NCBI GenBank assembly: GCA_950097015.1
Contig: CATNEN010000041.1
Span: 3,243,501 to 3,307,500 of the forward strand
Reading direction: 5' to 3'
Length of the DNA stretch: 64,000 nt
DNA from: Macrostomum hystrix
Taxonomy: Eukaryota; Platyhelminthes; Macrostomidae
The notes below the pieces were generated by a model. That model made no database searches. It worked only from the letters and a program-made list of their open reading frames with translations, and had not been told where the DNA came from. Both the position numbers and the translations under genes were made by a program. The stretch's first letter is position 1, and each line of letters opens with the position of its first letter. Of the stretch, positions 47,301 to 57,555 are shown one piece after another.

Positions 47301-49266
47301 GCAGTGATTGAATGGGTTGGCTGCATGATTTCGCAGTGATTGAATGGGTTGGCTGCACGATTTCGCAGTGATTGAATGGGTTGGCTGCATGATTTCGCAG
47401 TGATTGAATGGGTTGGCTGCATGATTTCGCAGTGATTGAATAGGTTGGCTGCATGATTTCGCAGTGATTGAATAGGTTGGCTGCACGATTTCGCAGTGAT
47501 TGAATAGGTTGGCTGCATGATTTCGCAGTGATTGAATGGGTTGGCTGCATGATTTCGCAGTGATTGAATGGGTTGGCTGCATGATTTCGCAGTGATTGAA
47601 TAGGTTGGCTGCATGATTTCGCAGTGATTGAATGGGTTGGCTGCATGATTTCGCAGTGATTGAATGGGTTGGCTGCATGATTTCGCAGTGATTGAATAGG
47701 TTGGCTGCATGATTTCGCAGTGATTGAATGGGTTGGCTGCATGATTTCGCAGTGATTGAATGGGTTGGCTGCACGATTTCGCAGTGATTGAATAGGTTGG
47801 CTGCATGATTTCGCAGTGATTGAATAGGCTGGCTGCATGGTTTCGCAGTGATTCAATAGGTTGGCTGCATGATTTCGCAGTGATTGAATAGGTTGGCTGC
47901 ATGATTTCGCAGTGATTGAATAGGTTGGCTGCACGATTTCGCAGTGATTGAATAGGTTGGCTGCATGATTTCGCAGTGATTGAATAGGTTGGCTGCATGA
48001 TTTCGCAGTGATTGAATAGGCTGGCTGCATGATTTCGCAGTGATTGAATAGGTTGGCTGCATGATTTCGCAGTGATTGAATAGGTTGGCTGCATGATTTC
48101 GCAGTGATTGAATGGGTTGGCTGCATGATTTCGCAGTGATTGAATAGGTTGGCTGCATGATTTCGCAGTGATTGAATAGGTTGGCTGCACGATTTCGCAG
48201 TGATTGAATGGGTTGGCTGCATGATTTCGCAGTGATTGAATAGGTTGGCTGCATGATTTCGCAGTGATTGAATGGGTTGGCTGCATGATTTCGCAGTGAT
48301 TGAATAGGTTGGCTGCACGATTTCGCAGTGATTGAATAGGTTGGCTGCATGATTTCGCAGTGATTGAATAGGTTGGCTGCATGATTTCGCAGTGATTGAA
48401 TAGGTTGGCTGCATGATTTCGCAGTGATTGAATAGGCTGGCTGCATGATTTCGCAGTGATTGAATAGGTTGGCTGCATGATTTCGCAGTGATTGAATGGG
48501 TTGGCTGCATGATTTCGCAGTGATTGAATAGGCTGGCTGCATGATTTCGCAGTGATTGAATGGATTGGCTGCATGATTTGGCAGTGATTGAATAGGTTGG
48601 CTGCATGATTTCGCAGTGATTGAATAGGTTGGCTGCATGATTTCGCAGTGATTGAATGGGTTGGCTGCATGATTTCGCAGTGATTGAATAGGTTGGCTTC
48701 ATGATTTCGCAGTGATTGAATGGGCTGGCTGCATGATTTCGCAGTGATTGAATGGGTTGGCTGCATGATTTCGCAGTGATTGAATAGGTTGGCTGCACGA
48801 TTTCGCAGTGATTGAATAGGTTGGCTGCGTGATTTCGCAGTGATTGAATGGGCTGGCTGCACGATTTCGCAGTGATTGAATAGGTTGGCTGCATGATTTC
48901 GCAGTGATTGAATAGGTTGGCTGCATGATTTCGCAGTGATTGAATGGGTTGGCTGCATGATTTCGCAGTGATTGAATGGGTTGGCTGCATGATTTCGCAG
49001 TGATTGAATAGGTTGGCTGCATGATTTCGCATTGATTGAATGGGTTGGCTGCATGATTTCGCAGTGATTGAATAAGTTTGTTTTCATTCAACCAATGCCC
49101 GCAGGTTCCATTCGCCCTGTTCGTGAGCCGGGTCCTTCGCGGTGGCCAGCTGGGCAATATGGCCGTTTGGTTCAGCTTGATCATTGGGCAGCCCCTGGCC
49201 ATCATCATGTACTTTCACGACTACTATGTGAGCCTGCACCAGGGCCGGGCAGACCAGGCAGTGTGA
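44319..49266 (+). CDS. DGAT1: diacylglycerol O-acyltransferase 1
   Basis: Five exons, 44319-44518, 44872-45242, 45409-45788, 46348-46791 and 49105-49266, join in phase to 518 residues. DGAT1 is an ER multi-pass MBOAT enzyme that makes triacylglycerol from diacylglycerol and acyl-CoA. Family motifs are plain: [30 protein letters not shown]-like [21 protein letters not shown], the [15 protein letters not shown] segment, [15 protein letters not shown], and [21 protein letters not shown], which holds the catalytic histidine. The C-terminus has [20 protein letters not shown]. The basic, Ser-rich N-terminus is cytosolic in the family. Length is close to human DGAT1 (488). Introns 1, 3 and 4 each carry a tandem array. 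Confidence 0.97.
44560..44871. repeat. 51-bp minisatellite made of splice acceptor plus exon start, about 6 copies
   Basis: Each unit contains TCTGCCTCCTACAG followed by GCTGCACAGCCTGACGGACA, a duplicate of the acceptor and first 20 or so bases of DGAT1 exon 2. The last unit is 53 bp (CTCCTACCTAG). Only its acceptor, before 44872, keeps the frame with exon 1. Upstream acceptors would shift the frame at the 53-bp unit. Confidence 0.9.
45822..46240. repeat. 36-bp minisatellite in DGAT1 intron 3, about 11 copies
   Basis: The unit is GTGGGAACAGACATTAGTGT plus CAGACTAGAGTTGTCA. The 36-bp period is a multiple of three and leaves an open frame through the intron ([12 protein letters not shown]), but the family alignment jumps from LTQ to VMGALTQQW, so it is intronic. 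It starts 33 bp after the donor at 45789. Middle copies read GGAACAAAC where end copies read GGAACAGAC. Confidence 0.93.
46792..49075. repeat. 32-bp minisatellite filling DGAT1 intron 4, about 71 copies
   Basis: The unit is TTGAATGGGTTGGCTGCATG plus ATTTCGCAGTGA. The first five units read GCGTAATTATGCAGTGA and match the end of exon 4 (ATTATGCAG) plus the start of the intron, which points to an origin at the exon-intron junction. Later units change to ATGATTTCGCAG. The array makes up nearly the whole 2.3-kb intron. The three long minus-strand frames across it are repeat artefacts. Confidence 0.95.
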
Positions 49267-50119
49267 GCACTCTGCAGCCAGGGTGGTGAAGCCTGTTCCT
49301 GTTGTGCTTCTCTGACGAAGCCCTTTCTAATTTTGGAAGTGAACCGGCTTTCTCTGCACAGTGACGCTACACTTTGCCTTGCGTTATTTTTGTATGCTTA
49401 CCTGTCCTTAAAAAGAACGCAGTTGCCACTCAAAAACGGTTAAATGTTGCTGAAGTTAGTCCATATTACATTTCTGGATCATATTGAGTTCATGCTGCTC
49501 AATGACAGACTTTCTGCATATTTTCTCTGCTAGTGATGGAATTGTGTTCGCAATATTGCGCAGTCGTCCGTTTTCCTACTTATTAATAGCCGATTTCAGA
49601 TCTTTGGTCAAAGGCTTTTGATTTCGTTTGCTTAAACAATCTATCGCAGCCTAATGCAAACGCTCCCTTAGCTTAGCGTTTGTACTTTACTTTTTTTCTT
49701 TCAGCGCAGCATGGCAAATGATGTATCTGTTATGATCCCACTAGCTGACAGTTGCGAAGAATATGTCCAATATGTCCAGCCCATTGATTGCTGTTCTACT
49801 GAGAGTTGCAGTAGTATGCAGCGAGTGTTAAGCAGCGCTATCCATGGCCCCTACACTTGCAACACTAGTATGTATGCATGCTTCGCCGCAACACTGCATA
49901 ATCAAGTAAACGATTAGATCTGCTCTCGCTAAATCTTTTTTCTCACTCTTATCAAATCCGCTGTGTGCCGCCTTGTAAATCATTTCTGAGCAGGTGATAT
50001 TTAGCATTTTTATAACTTAGGTTCCCTGATTCCGAGCGACCTACTCATGCTATATAGACATGGACACACAGCCTTGTTTCTTTTGCTGCTTTTTTACTTT
50101 CACCAAGTACTAGTGGGAG
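49267..50119. other. DGAT1 3' flank, no recognised gene
   Basis: Unique, moderately AT-rich sequence. No open frame with a recognisable domain and no clear transposon signature. Confidence 0.45.
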
Positions 50120-50385
50120 CTTTCATTGCACCATCAAACCTGCCAGTGAGCTTTCATTGCACCATCAAACCTGCCAGTGAGCTTTCATTGCACCATCAAA
50201 CCTGCCAGTGAGCTTTCATTGCACCATCAAACCTGCCAGTGAGCTTTCATTGCACCATCAAACCTTCCAGTGAGCTTTCATTGCCCATCAAACCTGCCAG
50301 TGAGCTTTCATTGCCCATCAAACCTGTCAGTGAGCTTTCATTGCACCATCAAACCTGCCAGTGAGCTTTCATAGCCCCATCAAAC
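50120..50385. repeat. 31-bp minisatellite, about 8-9 copies
   Basis: The unit is GAGCTTTCATTGCACCATCA plus AACCTGCCAGT. Two middle copies lack the CA of GCACC, and the last copies are diverged. It lies upstream of MRPL46. Confidence 0.9.
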
Positions 50386-50581
50386 CTTCCAATGAACTTT
50401 CACTGCATTAATTGCTTTAAATATTTCCATGCTTCTTTCAAAATCAGAATTCAGAGTCTGCGGTTGGAATCTGCATCTGGGTTTGAGGATCTCCCGCAGG
50501 AACTCAGAGTCATATTCACAGGAATTCAGATTTGCATTGTTATTACCTCAGGCGACGTCCGCGGCTGTGTCTGCTTTGTGG

Positions 50582-51737
50582 ATGTCGGCTTGTGCCACCA
50601 CGAGCCCTGGGCTAATGCGGTCCGGCCGACTGCTCAGTGTTGGGCTGCTTATCCAGCGCAAAGCAGTGCTCACGCCCGAGCTCACCGATTTGGAAAGTCG
50701 AGTCTCGGACCTGTTCGCCCGGCTGGACTTCGAGCGCAGCCGCCTGTCTGACTTTGAGCTGCGAGACCGTGCTGAGTCTGAGGCGGCCAAGCGGACCCTG
50801 AGTGCCGCCGCTGCTGGCAAAGTCCAGGTGGCCAAGGATGGAGCCGTCATCACAGCCAAGGACGTGGTGCAGCGGTGGAATACCGAGCGGCAGGCCGTAA
50901 CCCTGGCTTCCAGGTAGGCTACATTCCCTCTGTAGTAAAGAATGTAGTTCCAGTCCCCAGTCACAGTGGCTGGGCCAAACCCCATGGCCGACCACAGTCA
51001 CAGTGGCTGTCTCATACGAGTCCTCAGTCACAGTGGCTGTCTCACACGGTCCAGTCCTGTGTCACAGTGGCTGTCTCATACGGTCCAGTCCTGAGTCACA
51101 GTGGCTGTCTCACACGGTCCAGTCCTGAGTCACAGTGGCTGTCTCACACGGTCCAGTCCTGAGTCACAGTGGCTGTCTCACACGGTCCAGTCCTGTGTCA
51201 CAGTGGCTGTCTCACACGGTCCAGTCCTGAGTCACAGTGGCTGTCTCACACGGTCCAGTCCTGTGTCACAGTGGCTGTCTCACACGGTCCAGTCCTGAGT
51301 CACAGTGGCTGTCTCACACGGTCCAGTCCTGTGTCACAGTGGCTGTCTCGTACCTGATATCCCGCAGGGTTGCTGTTGACCCCAGCCTAATGCGGCCAGC
51401 GCTGCTATTGAGCACAGACGCGGACCTATGCATCCCCTGCTGCCCGCTTGTCGAAGGTGATGCGAGCCTGCGGGCAGCCTGTGAGCGCCTGCTGGAGGTG
51501 ATGGGGCTGTCCGCCAGCTGCCGACTGCTGGGCAACTCTCCGGCCGGCCTGCATGCCTACAAGCACAGGAAGTCGCCGGTGTCTCTGTTTCTGCACCGGG
51601 CCGTATTCACCGGTGTTGACTGGCGCGACGTGGAGGCCTCGGGCAGCTGGCGGTGGGTCGGCGCGGAGTCACTGCCAGGCCACGTGCCTGATCGCCGCCT
51701 GCTGAAGAAGCTGCGCCTGCTGACCGCGGAGTTCTGA
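50582..51737 (+). CDS. MRPL46: mitochondrial large ribosomal subunit protein L46
   Basis: Two exons, 50582-50913 and 51368-51737, join in phase (AG plus G gives Arg) to 233 residues. The N-terminus (MSACATTSPGLMRSGRLLSV) suits a mitochondrial presequence. The family segment GLLIQRKAVLTPELTDLESR is followed by a long helix (LDFERSRLSDFELRDRAESE). Exon 2 codes the Nudix-like fold of mL46: CIPCCPLVEGDASLRAACER, LLGNSPAGLHAYKHRKS, VFLHRAVF-like FLHRAVFTGVDW and WRWVGAESLPGHVP. It is slightly shorter than the human protein (279). A CCTCAG acceptor-like site lies about 30 nt before the ATG at 50582. A second in-frame ATG is at 50615. The intron carries a 34-bp array. Confidence 0.88.
51005..51350. 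repeat. 34-bp minisatellite in the MRPL46 intron, about 10 copies
   Basis: The unit is GTCACAGTGGCTGTCTCACA plus CGGTCCAGTCCTGA, alternating with CCTGT. The array starts about 40-90 bp after the donor and ends just before the acceptor at 51367. Confidence 0.93.
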
Positions 51738-52251
51738 GTACGGTTTTCTGCAAGAACTCCGTCTGCGCCAGCTTCACCGTGTTGGACTAGCTGAACGCCA
51801 GGACGCCAGAGCTCTTCCTGTTACCTTTATGTGTAAATATAGTTCAATGCTTAATCGAAAGACTTCTTTCTGCTGGCTTTGCGGCGCTGCTGAACCACTA
51901 GCGAGGACTGTTTTTTAATGAGGAAAGTGAAACGAAAGAAAATCGAAGGCTGATGAAAAGGCATTTCCGAGTTTTGATGGCCATAGTTGAAAGCTTTTAG
52001 GCCATAATGCGTACTTCTCTCTTCTTTAATTCTACTTTATATTTTTTTTATTTATATAGACTGGCCCTTGTAATGTTGCGTTTTAGAAGAAACATTTTTC
52101 CCTGACACATGGAGAACAATGTATGAGCATGAAGTTTGTAAGAAAGACCTTATGCATATTACTATCTATCACTCAATAGAAAGATCCTTCAGTACTTCAT
52201 TTGATTCCGCTTTTTAAACTCATCGCTAATCCGACTCCAGCTGCTGCCCGC
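51738..52251. other. intergenic between MRPL46 and ferrochelatase
   Basis: About 500 bp of AT-rich sequence separates these two same-strand genes. It holds the MRPL46 3' end and the ferrochelatase promoter or trans-splice site. No other feature seen. Confidence 0.5.
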
Positions 52252-53515
52252 ATGCCGCTGCTGCCCTTTCTGAATTATCGGCGGCTGCCTCTAGTGGCTG
52301 CCCTCGGTCGCCGCCTCATCAGCTCCGGCGGAAGCGGCGAAACCCAGGCTCCTAAGACCGGCATCCTCATGCTGAACATGGGCGGTCCCGAAACCCTGGA
52401 TGATGTTGGAGATTTCCTTCATCGCCTCTTCAGCGACGGGGACCTAATCCCGCTGCCGGCACAGTCCCGGCTGTCCAGGTACATTGCCAGGCGGCGGACT
52501 CCGCAAATCAAGGAGCAGTACTACCGAATTGGCGGCGGCAGCCCGATTCTAAAGTGGACGGAGGCGCAGGTCAGACTGCTAACTTGCTTCTAGCCCTTCA
52601 TGCTTTGATGAAGAGCTCATGCACGTCACACTAGTGCGCTTTTCAACACTGCAGGGCCGCGCCATGACAGCGCAGCTAGACCGGCTGAGCCCCGGCTCCG
52701 CGCCGCACCGGCACTACGTCGGCTTCCGCTACGCCCGCCCACTGCTCGAAGACGCTGTGGAGGCGATGGAGCGCGACGGCGTGCGCCACGCGGTAGCTTT
52801 CTCACAGTACCCTCAGTACTCTTGCAGCACTAGCGGCAGCTCGTTCAATGCGCTGGCCGCTTATTACCGCAAGCGGCAAGGCACCAGTGCCATTCAACGC
52901 TGGTCGCTCATCGACCGCTGGCCAGCACACGCGGGTTTTATTGCTGCAATGGCCGAGCGAGTCCGGCCGGAGCTGGACCGGCTGGGACCGGAGGGCCGCG
53001 CTCGCTGCGCGCTGCTGTTCTCAGCGCACTCGCTACCTATGTCTGTTGTGAGCCGAGGTGACCCCTATCCGGCTGAAGTGGCCGTCTCCGCACACATGGT
53101 GGCGCAAGCCGTTGGCCCCGGCAGCGTGCCCTACCGAGTGGTCTGGCAGTCCAAGGTGGGTCCCCTGCCGTGGCTGGGACCTTCCACTGAGGAGGCGATC
53201 CGCGGCCTGGTGAAGCAGGGCCGCGACCACCTGGTGCTAGTACCGATCGCCTTCACCAGCGACCACATCGAAACTCTGTACGAACTGGACGTGGAATACG
53301 CAGGCGAGCTGGCTGGCGACCTCGGCGCCCGCATCCTCCGCTCGGAAGCGCTCAACGACAGCCCGACCTTCGTCTCGGCCTTGGCTGATCTGGTGCTTCA
53401 GCATCTGGCCGAGGGCTGCGCTGTGAACCCGCAGTTCAAGCTGCGCTGCCCTTTGTGCACGAATCCCAGGTGCCTGGCCGCAAGAGAGTTTTTTGTAGGT
53501 CAGCCTGGCGCTTGA
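52252..53515 (+). CDS. FECH: ferrochelatase, animal [2Fe-2S] type
   Basis: Two exons, 52252-52569 and 52655-53515, join in phase 0 to 392 residues. It inserts ferrous iron into protoporphyrin IX, the last step of heme synthesis, at the matrix side of the inner mitochondrial membrane. Family motifs: [64 protein letters not shown] with the catalytic His, [15 protein letters not shown], and [17 protein letters not shown] with the catalytic Glu. The C-terminus keeps CPLCTNPRC; together with Cys of YSCST it provides the four cluster ligands typical of animal ferrochelatase. The Arg-rich N-terminus ([16 protein letters not shown]) is a presequence. CTCCAG ends 12 nt before the ATG, a possible trans-splice acceptor. 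Confidence 0.97.
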
Positions 53516-53549
53516 GCCGTCCCTGCACGGCTTTAGTGTTAAAACTTAA

Positions 53550-53712
53550 CATCACAGTGTGACTGGGCACTCATCACAGTGTGACCGGGCACTCATCACA
53601 GTGTGACTGGGCACTCATCACAGTGTGACTGGGCACTCATCACAGTGTGACCGGGCACTCATCACAGTGTGACTGGGCGCTCATCACAGTGTGACCGGGC
53701 ACTCATCACAGC
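53550..53712. repeat. 22-bp minisatellite, about 7 copies, in the ferrochelatase 3' flank
   Basis: The unit TCACAGTGTGACTGGGCACT plus CA begins 35 bp after the stop, so it probably lies in the 3' UTR. The variants GACCGGG and GACTGGG alternate. Confidence 0.92.
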
Positions 53713-54179
53713 TTACATATTTGGTACATTTATACTGGGCTCGTAACTCAGTCAGTCGCTTGATATCACAAAGTTTGGCCGCCAGTCAACGGCAATTTTT
53801 CGCGCATGTCTTTTTTTCAGTTCTTTTACTGATTTTGCAATTCCAGGAATACTTAGCTAATTGCAGTTCTAGAATAAGATATTTAATTATGACAGCTTTA
53901 TTCCCATTGCGCCAGATTAGCAAACCCCGTGTTTAGCAATTCTAAATGCCAGTACAATAGATGCTAGGTATTTGCGGCCAGTACAACACCTGCCAGTTGA
54001 ATCACGGTGCTCTTTGTATGCATTCAACCTGGAGTTCATGGCACATTGTCATGGCCGTACAGTGCTTTGCAGAGCCTGTTTCTGGGATAGTTTTATTGTT
54101 ATGGCTGGAGCTTTGTGTACCCCTGGACTTCAGTTAACCGCTGTTATTCTGCTCTCCTTAGCATCGCTTTGTTAAGCAT
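53713..54179. other. unique intergenic sequence
   Basis: No recognised gene or repeat in this stretch between two arrays. Confidence 0.45.
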
Positions 54180-54566
54180 AAGCTCATTTCTGTGGAGCTG
54201 TCCTACCCGCTGCTGTGTGAACTTGTGTTGTGAGCGTCTCAGTAGCTTTCTGTGGAGCTGTCCTACCCGCTGCTGTGTGAACTTGTGTTGTGAGCGTCTC
54301 AGTAGCTTTCTGTGGAGCTGTCCTACCCGCTGCTGTGTGAACTTGTGTTGTGAGCGTCTCAGTAGCTTTCTGTGGAGCTGTCCTACCCGCTGCTGTGTGA
54401 ACTTGTGTTGTGAGCGTCTCAGTAGCTTTCTGTGGAGCTGTCCTACCCGCTGCTGTGTGAACTTGTGTTTGTGAGCGTCTCAGTAGCTTTCTGTGGAGCT
54501 GTCCTACCCGCTGCTGTGTGAACTTGTGTTGTGAGCGTCTCAGTAGCTTTCTGTGGAGCTGTCCTG
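54180..54566. repeat. 60-bp minisatellite, about 6.5 copies
   Basis: The unit includes AGCTTTCTGTGGAGCTGTCC, TACCCGCTGCTGTGTGAACT and TGTGTTGTGAGCGTCTCAGT. Copies are almost identical apart from one extra T near 54470. 54567-55324 beyond it is AT-rich without a recognised gene. Confidence 0.93.
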
Positions 54567-55324
54567 TCTTTGCTGACATTTATTTTCGACGCAAATAAAC
54601 AAATAAAATAAATGAGTTCTGGCGCAATCGGTTGCCCCATTGCTGCCAGTTGCGCTCGCTGCTTGACATTTCCGACTGAAATAAACTATGGCAAGATTGA
54701 AGCGTCGAAATCATTTTGATTTCTCATTTTGTTAATACTCGTATAAGTAGAAGTAAAAAGTATGTTTTTAGATTCCGTATACAATGGAAACAAAAAACGT
54801 ATCTAAAAGTAAGTAATCTGCAAAGCGGTAAAATAATAGTCAAGTAGTTAATTGCGTTTCTTATTATGTTTCGGTGCATGCAGCAATAACGTACGCTTCG
54901 AGTTATATCCATAAGGTATATAGTTCTTGTGGAAATCGAGGGCCAAACAAATATATACCAAACATAAATGAGCACATTTTAACGCAGTTGAGTTCTGAGT
55001 TTAACGCGCAATGAAAACTGGCACTAGTCCGAAGGAAGCACTTCATGCTTGCGGTGTAATTGAGCAGCTATAAGCTTCATCCCTATTACATGCACTTATA
55101 CAATTATTACTCGTATTAATTATTAATAAAACGCACACGCCATGTATGGGTGCTGACTTTTTCTTTTATATACTTTCTGACAATATTTTACTCGACAAAA
55201 ACCATAAAAAGCGAAGTTTTGTAAGAATCAACTATTGAGCTGCGAAGGGAAAAGCAAAGGTATTAAAAATAAGAGCAGCAAAAACACAAGGGACACCAGG
55301 ACTAAAAAAATTATGTATATTGTT

Positions 55325-56020
55325 AAATGTTAGTACGAGCTCGTAGTCTCGGCAGCTGTTCCCTTATTTTAGAGATATCTATGATGTATTTTGCTAAAGC
55401 TTCAGTGGTTTCCCTATCGTCTTGAGCCATTATGTAGTTAGATTTCTCTTCTGCTGTTAAGGATGCGAAATTGGGACTTTTCCCAGAAATGTTCTTTTCA
55501 AAATTCGAACTGCGGTGCTATACATATTCCAACTGCACTTAAAAAGGAAGTGGACCTCGTTTTCAACTTCCATCATTTTGCACTTACTACATAATCTATT
55601 CTCATACGGAATTTTCGGTCTCGCAGTTCGCAATGTTTCGCAAGCTAGCTTATAGTTTCCTAGTCTAGACGAGAATATGGTACGTCTCAACTCCGGGTTG
55701 TATTTTTGTTGTAAATATTTTTCGGCTGAATAATATTGCTTAAATAAGGAGTAATAGAATTGACTTAGCTTGCTTGAGTTCTGTGTTCTTTGTCTCCAAT
55801 CGAACTGAGAAACGAATTTTTTCCTGTAGTTTCTAATTGCTTTTGCAGAACTAATGCCTCTGCAGTTCAGCGTAACCTCATTGTTGATCTTTGCTTTGAT
55901 TCCAACATCACTACTGTATGTTGGGTCCGCTAATAACTTGAAAATTATGCAATCCGGGCGGCTTGTTATGGAGGCCCAGTATGAAATGCTTCTTTTCTGG
56001 ATGTTGTATAATAAAGGCAA
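55325..56020 (-). pseudogene. LINE 3' fragment with C-terminal zinc-binding motif
   Basis: A 187-codon minus-strand frame (56020-55457) holds NRLCSKCKMMEVENEVHFLF followed by KCSWN, the CxxC...HxxxxC motif at the C-terminus of many LINE ORF2 proteins. Upstream text (NYKLACETLRTARPKIPYEN) fits the same region. After 55460 the similarity continues in another frame (LTAEEKSNYIMAQD, LAKYIIDISKIREQL) to a stop near 55325, so the copy has a frameshift. No RT domain is present. Confidence 0.7.
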
Positions 56021-56034
56021 TCTGCCTAACTCTG

Positions 56035-56372
56035 AGCGGGCCCCGTTGCCATCTGTATTTTGGCTGACTTGTAGTATGGCTTAGTTATAACTGCCAACTC
56101 TGAGCGGGCCCCCGTTGCCATCTGTATTTTGGCTGACTTGTAGTATGGCTTAGTTATAACTGCCAACTCTGAGCGGGCCCCGTTGCCATCTGTATTTTGG
56201 CTGACTTGTAGTATGGCTTAGTTATAACTGCCAACTCTGAGCGGGCCCCGTTGCCATCTGTATTTTGGCTGACTTGTAGTATGGCTTAGTTATAACTGCC
56301 AACTCTGAGCGGGCCCCGTTGCCATCTGTATTTTGGCTGACTTGTAGTATGGCTTAGTTATAACTGCCAACT
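56035..56372. repeat. 68-bp minisatellite, about 5 copies, adjoining the LINE fragment
   Basis: The unit includes AACTCTGAGCGGGCCCCGTT, GCCATCTGTATTTTGGCTGA and CTTGTAGTATGGCTTAGTTA. The second copy has one extra C. It begins within about 20 bp of the LINE frame start, so it may come from the element. Confidence 0.92.
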
Positions 56373-57555
56373 CTGCCGTTGCGCTGTTGTGCGAATGATG
56401 ACCTGATGGCATGGCCTGCAGCCTGTATGCTTTTATAGGGGATTTGGGGCTCGTAACAATGCTTCTAGGGCGGCCACATAGAATGGACCTCGGGACATCT
56501 CTTCAATGTAACTTGGCTATCGTGCACCATAGAAAGGTTTCATTTGCGGTGCAAGATTTCCGAAAGTTCGCAAAATGTGTGAATTTAATGTTTCATTGAA
56601 ATTATTTCTGAACAAACTATGACTTTAAACAATGAACGAGCTCCGGGTACTGTACGTTTCTCCACCGACGTTTGGCCGCCGACGTTTGCCCGCTGCACTT
56701 TTGTTATTTTTGGCACGTATTGTGATTCAAGTTATGTAAACTTTTTAATTACTTTAAAGGGCTTTCATCTGGTATACAACTTAGATGAAATATATTTGCT
56801 TAGCTTTGGGCGTTACACATGAAGAATCCTTTATTAAATCCTTTTCTGCGCTGTAACTGTAGAATGTAGATGCAACTAGGCATTCCGCTCCCGGGATTGA
56901 GTCTCAATTTCAGTGATATCAATCCTGGTATCCTAAGTAATCGGTATTTCTGAATGCCTAATCACAGTGATAAATGGTGCTATATCTCGGAAATACCAAA
57001 ACTTACTACATAAAAGAATCGGGTTAGCTGCGGGAATTCTTCTTTCAATTTACGGAATGCAGAAGCTTTTCATGGGAAATGAAACTGCATTTGAGCACTA
57101 ATTTTCCAATCGAATAATCGAATAATTAGTTCTTAACTTTGCTATTGGTTTCTGTAAAGACAGATTACTATTCATTCTAAAGCGTACAGGACAAGCCATA
57201 TGCACATTCATACTCTTCTGAAAAGAGACATATGTGAAGCTAGTCATTCCCTTTACAGCGAAGGAGTCCAGTGTACATGGTCTGTATGTACATTCTATTC
57301 TACATGCTGGCAGGGTTCAATCCTGGACGCACCCCACTTCTCTTTCCACAAGGGGGGTGGGGGGCTAGGAAGAGAAGGCTGAGTGGGTATGAGTGTGGAG
57401 TGTGGGGTTAAGAAGGAAAGAAGGCCAGTCAAAGCGAAAAACGAAAATTCACTGCAAGAGTGCTTTACCCTATTTTTTGCTAGCTCCCATTCAATTTACG
57501 ATAACAGTGAGAGCAGCTTTAGATCGTTTAGCGGAGCAACGACAAAAGGCAAAAA
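56373..57555. other. intergenic upstream of the PCIF1-like gene
   Basis: No recognised gene. A G-rich patch (AAGGGGGGTGGGGGGCTAGG) lies at 57350-57369. The right end should hold the promoter or 5' UTR of the next gene. Confidence 0.45.

Noticed and set aside
46881-49087. Minus-strand open frames up to 724 codons across the 32-bp array
   Set aside because: The frames come from a repeat unit free of stop codons. All three frames spell the same [11 protein letters not shown]-type text, and the array lies inside a DGAT1 intron.
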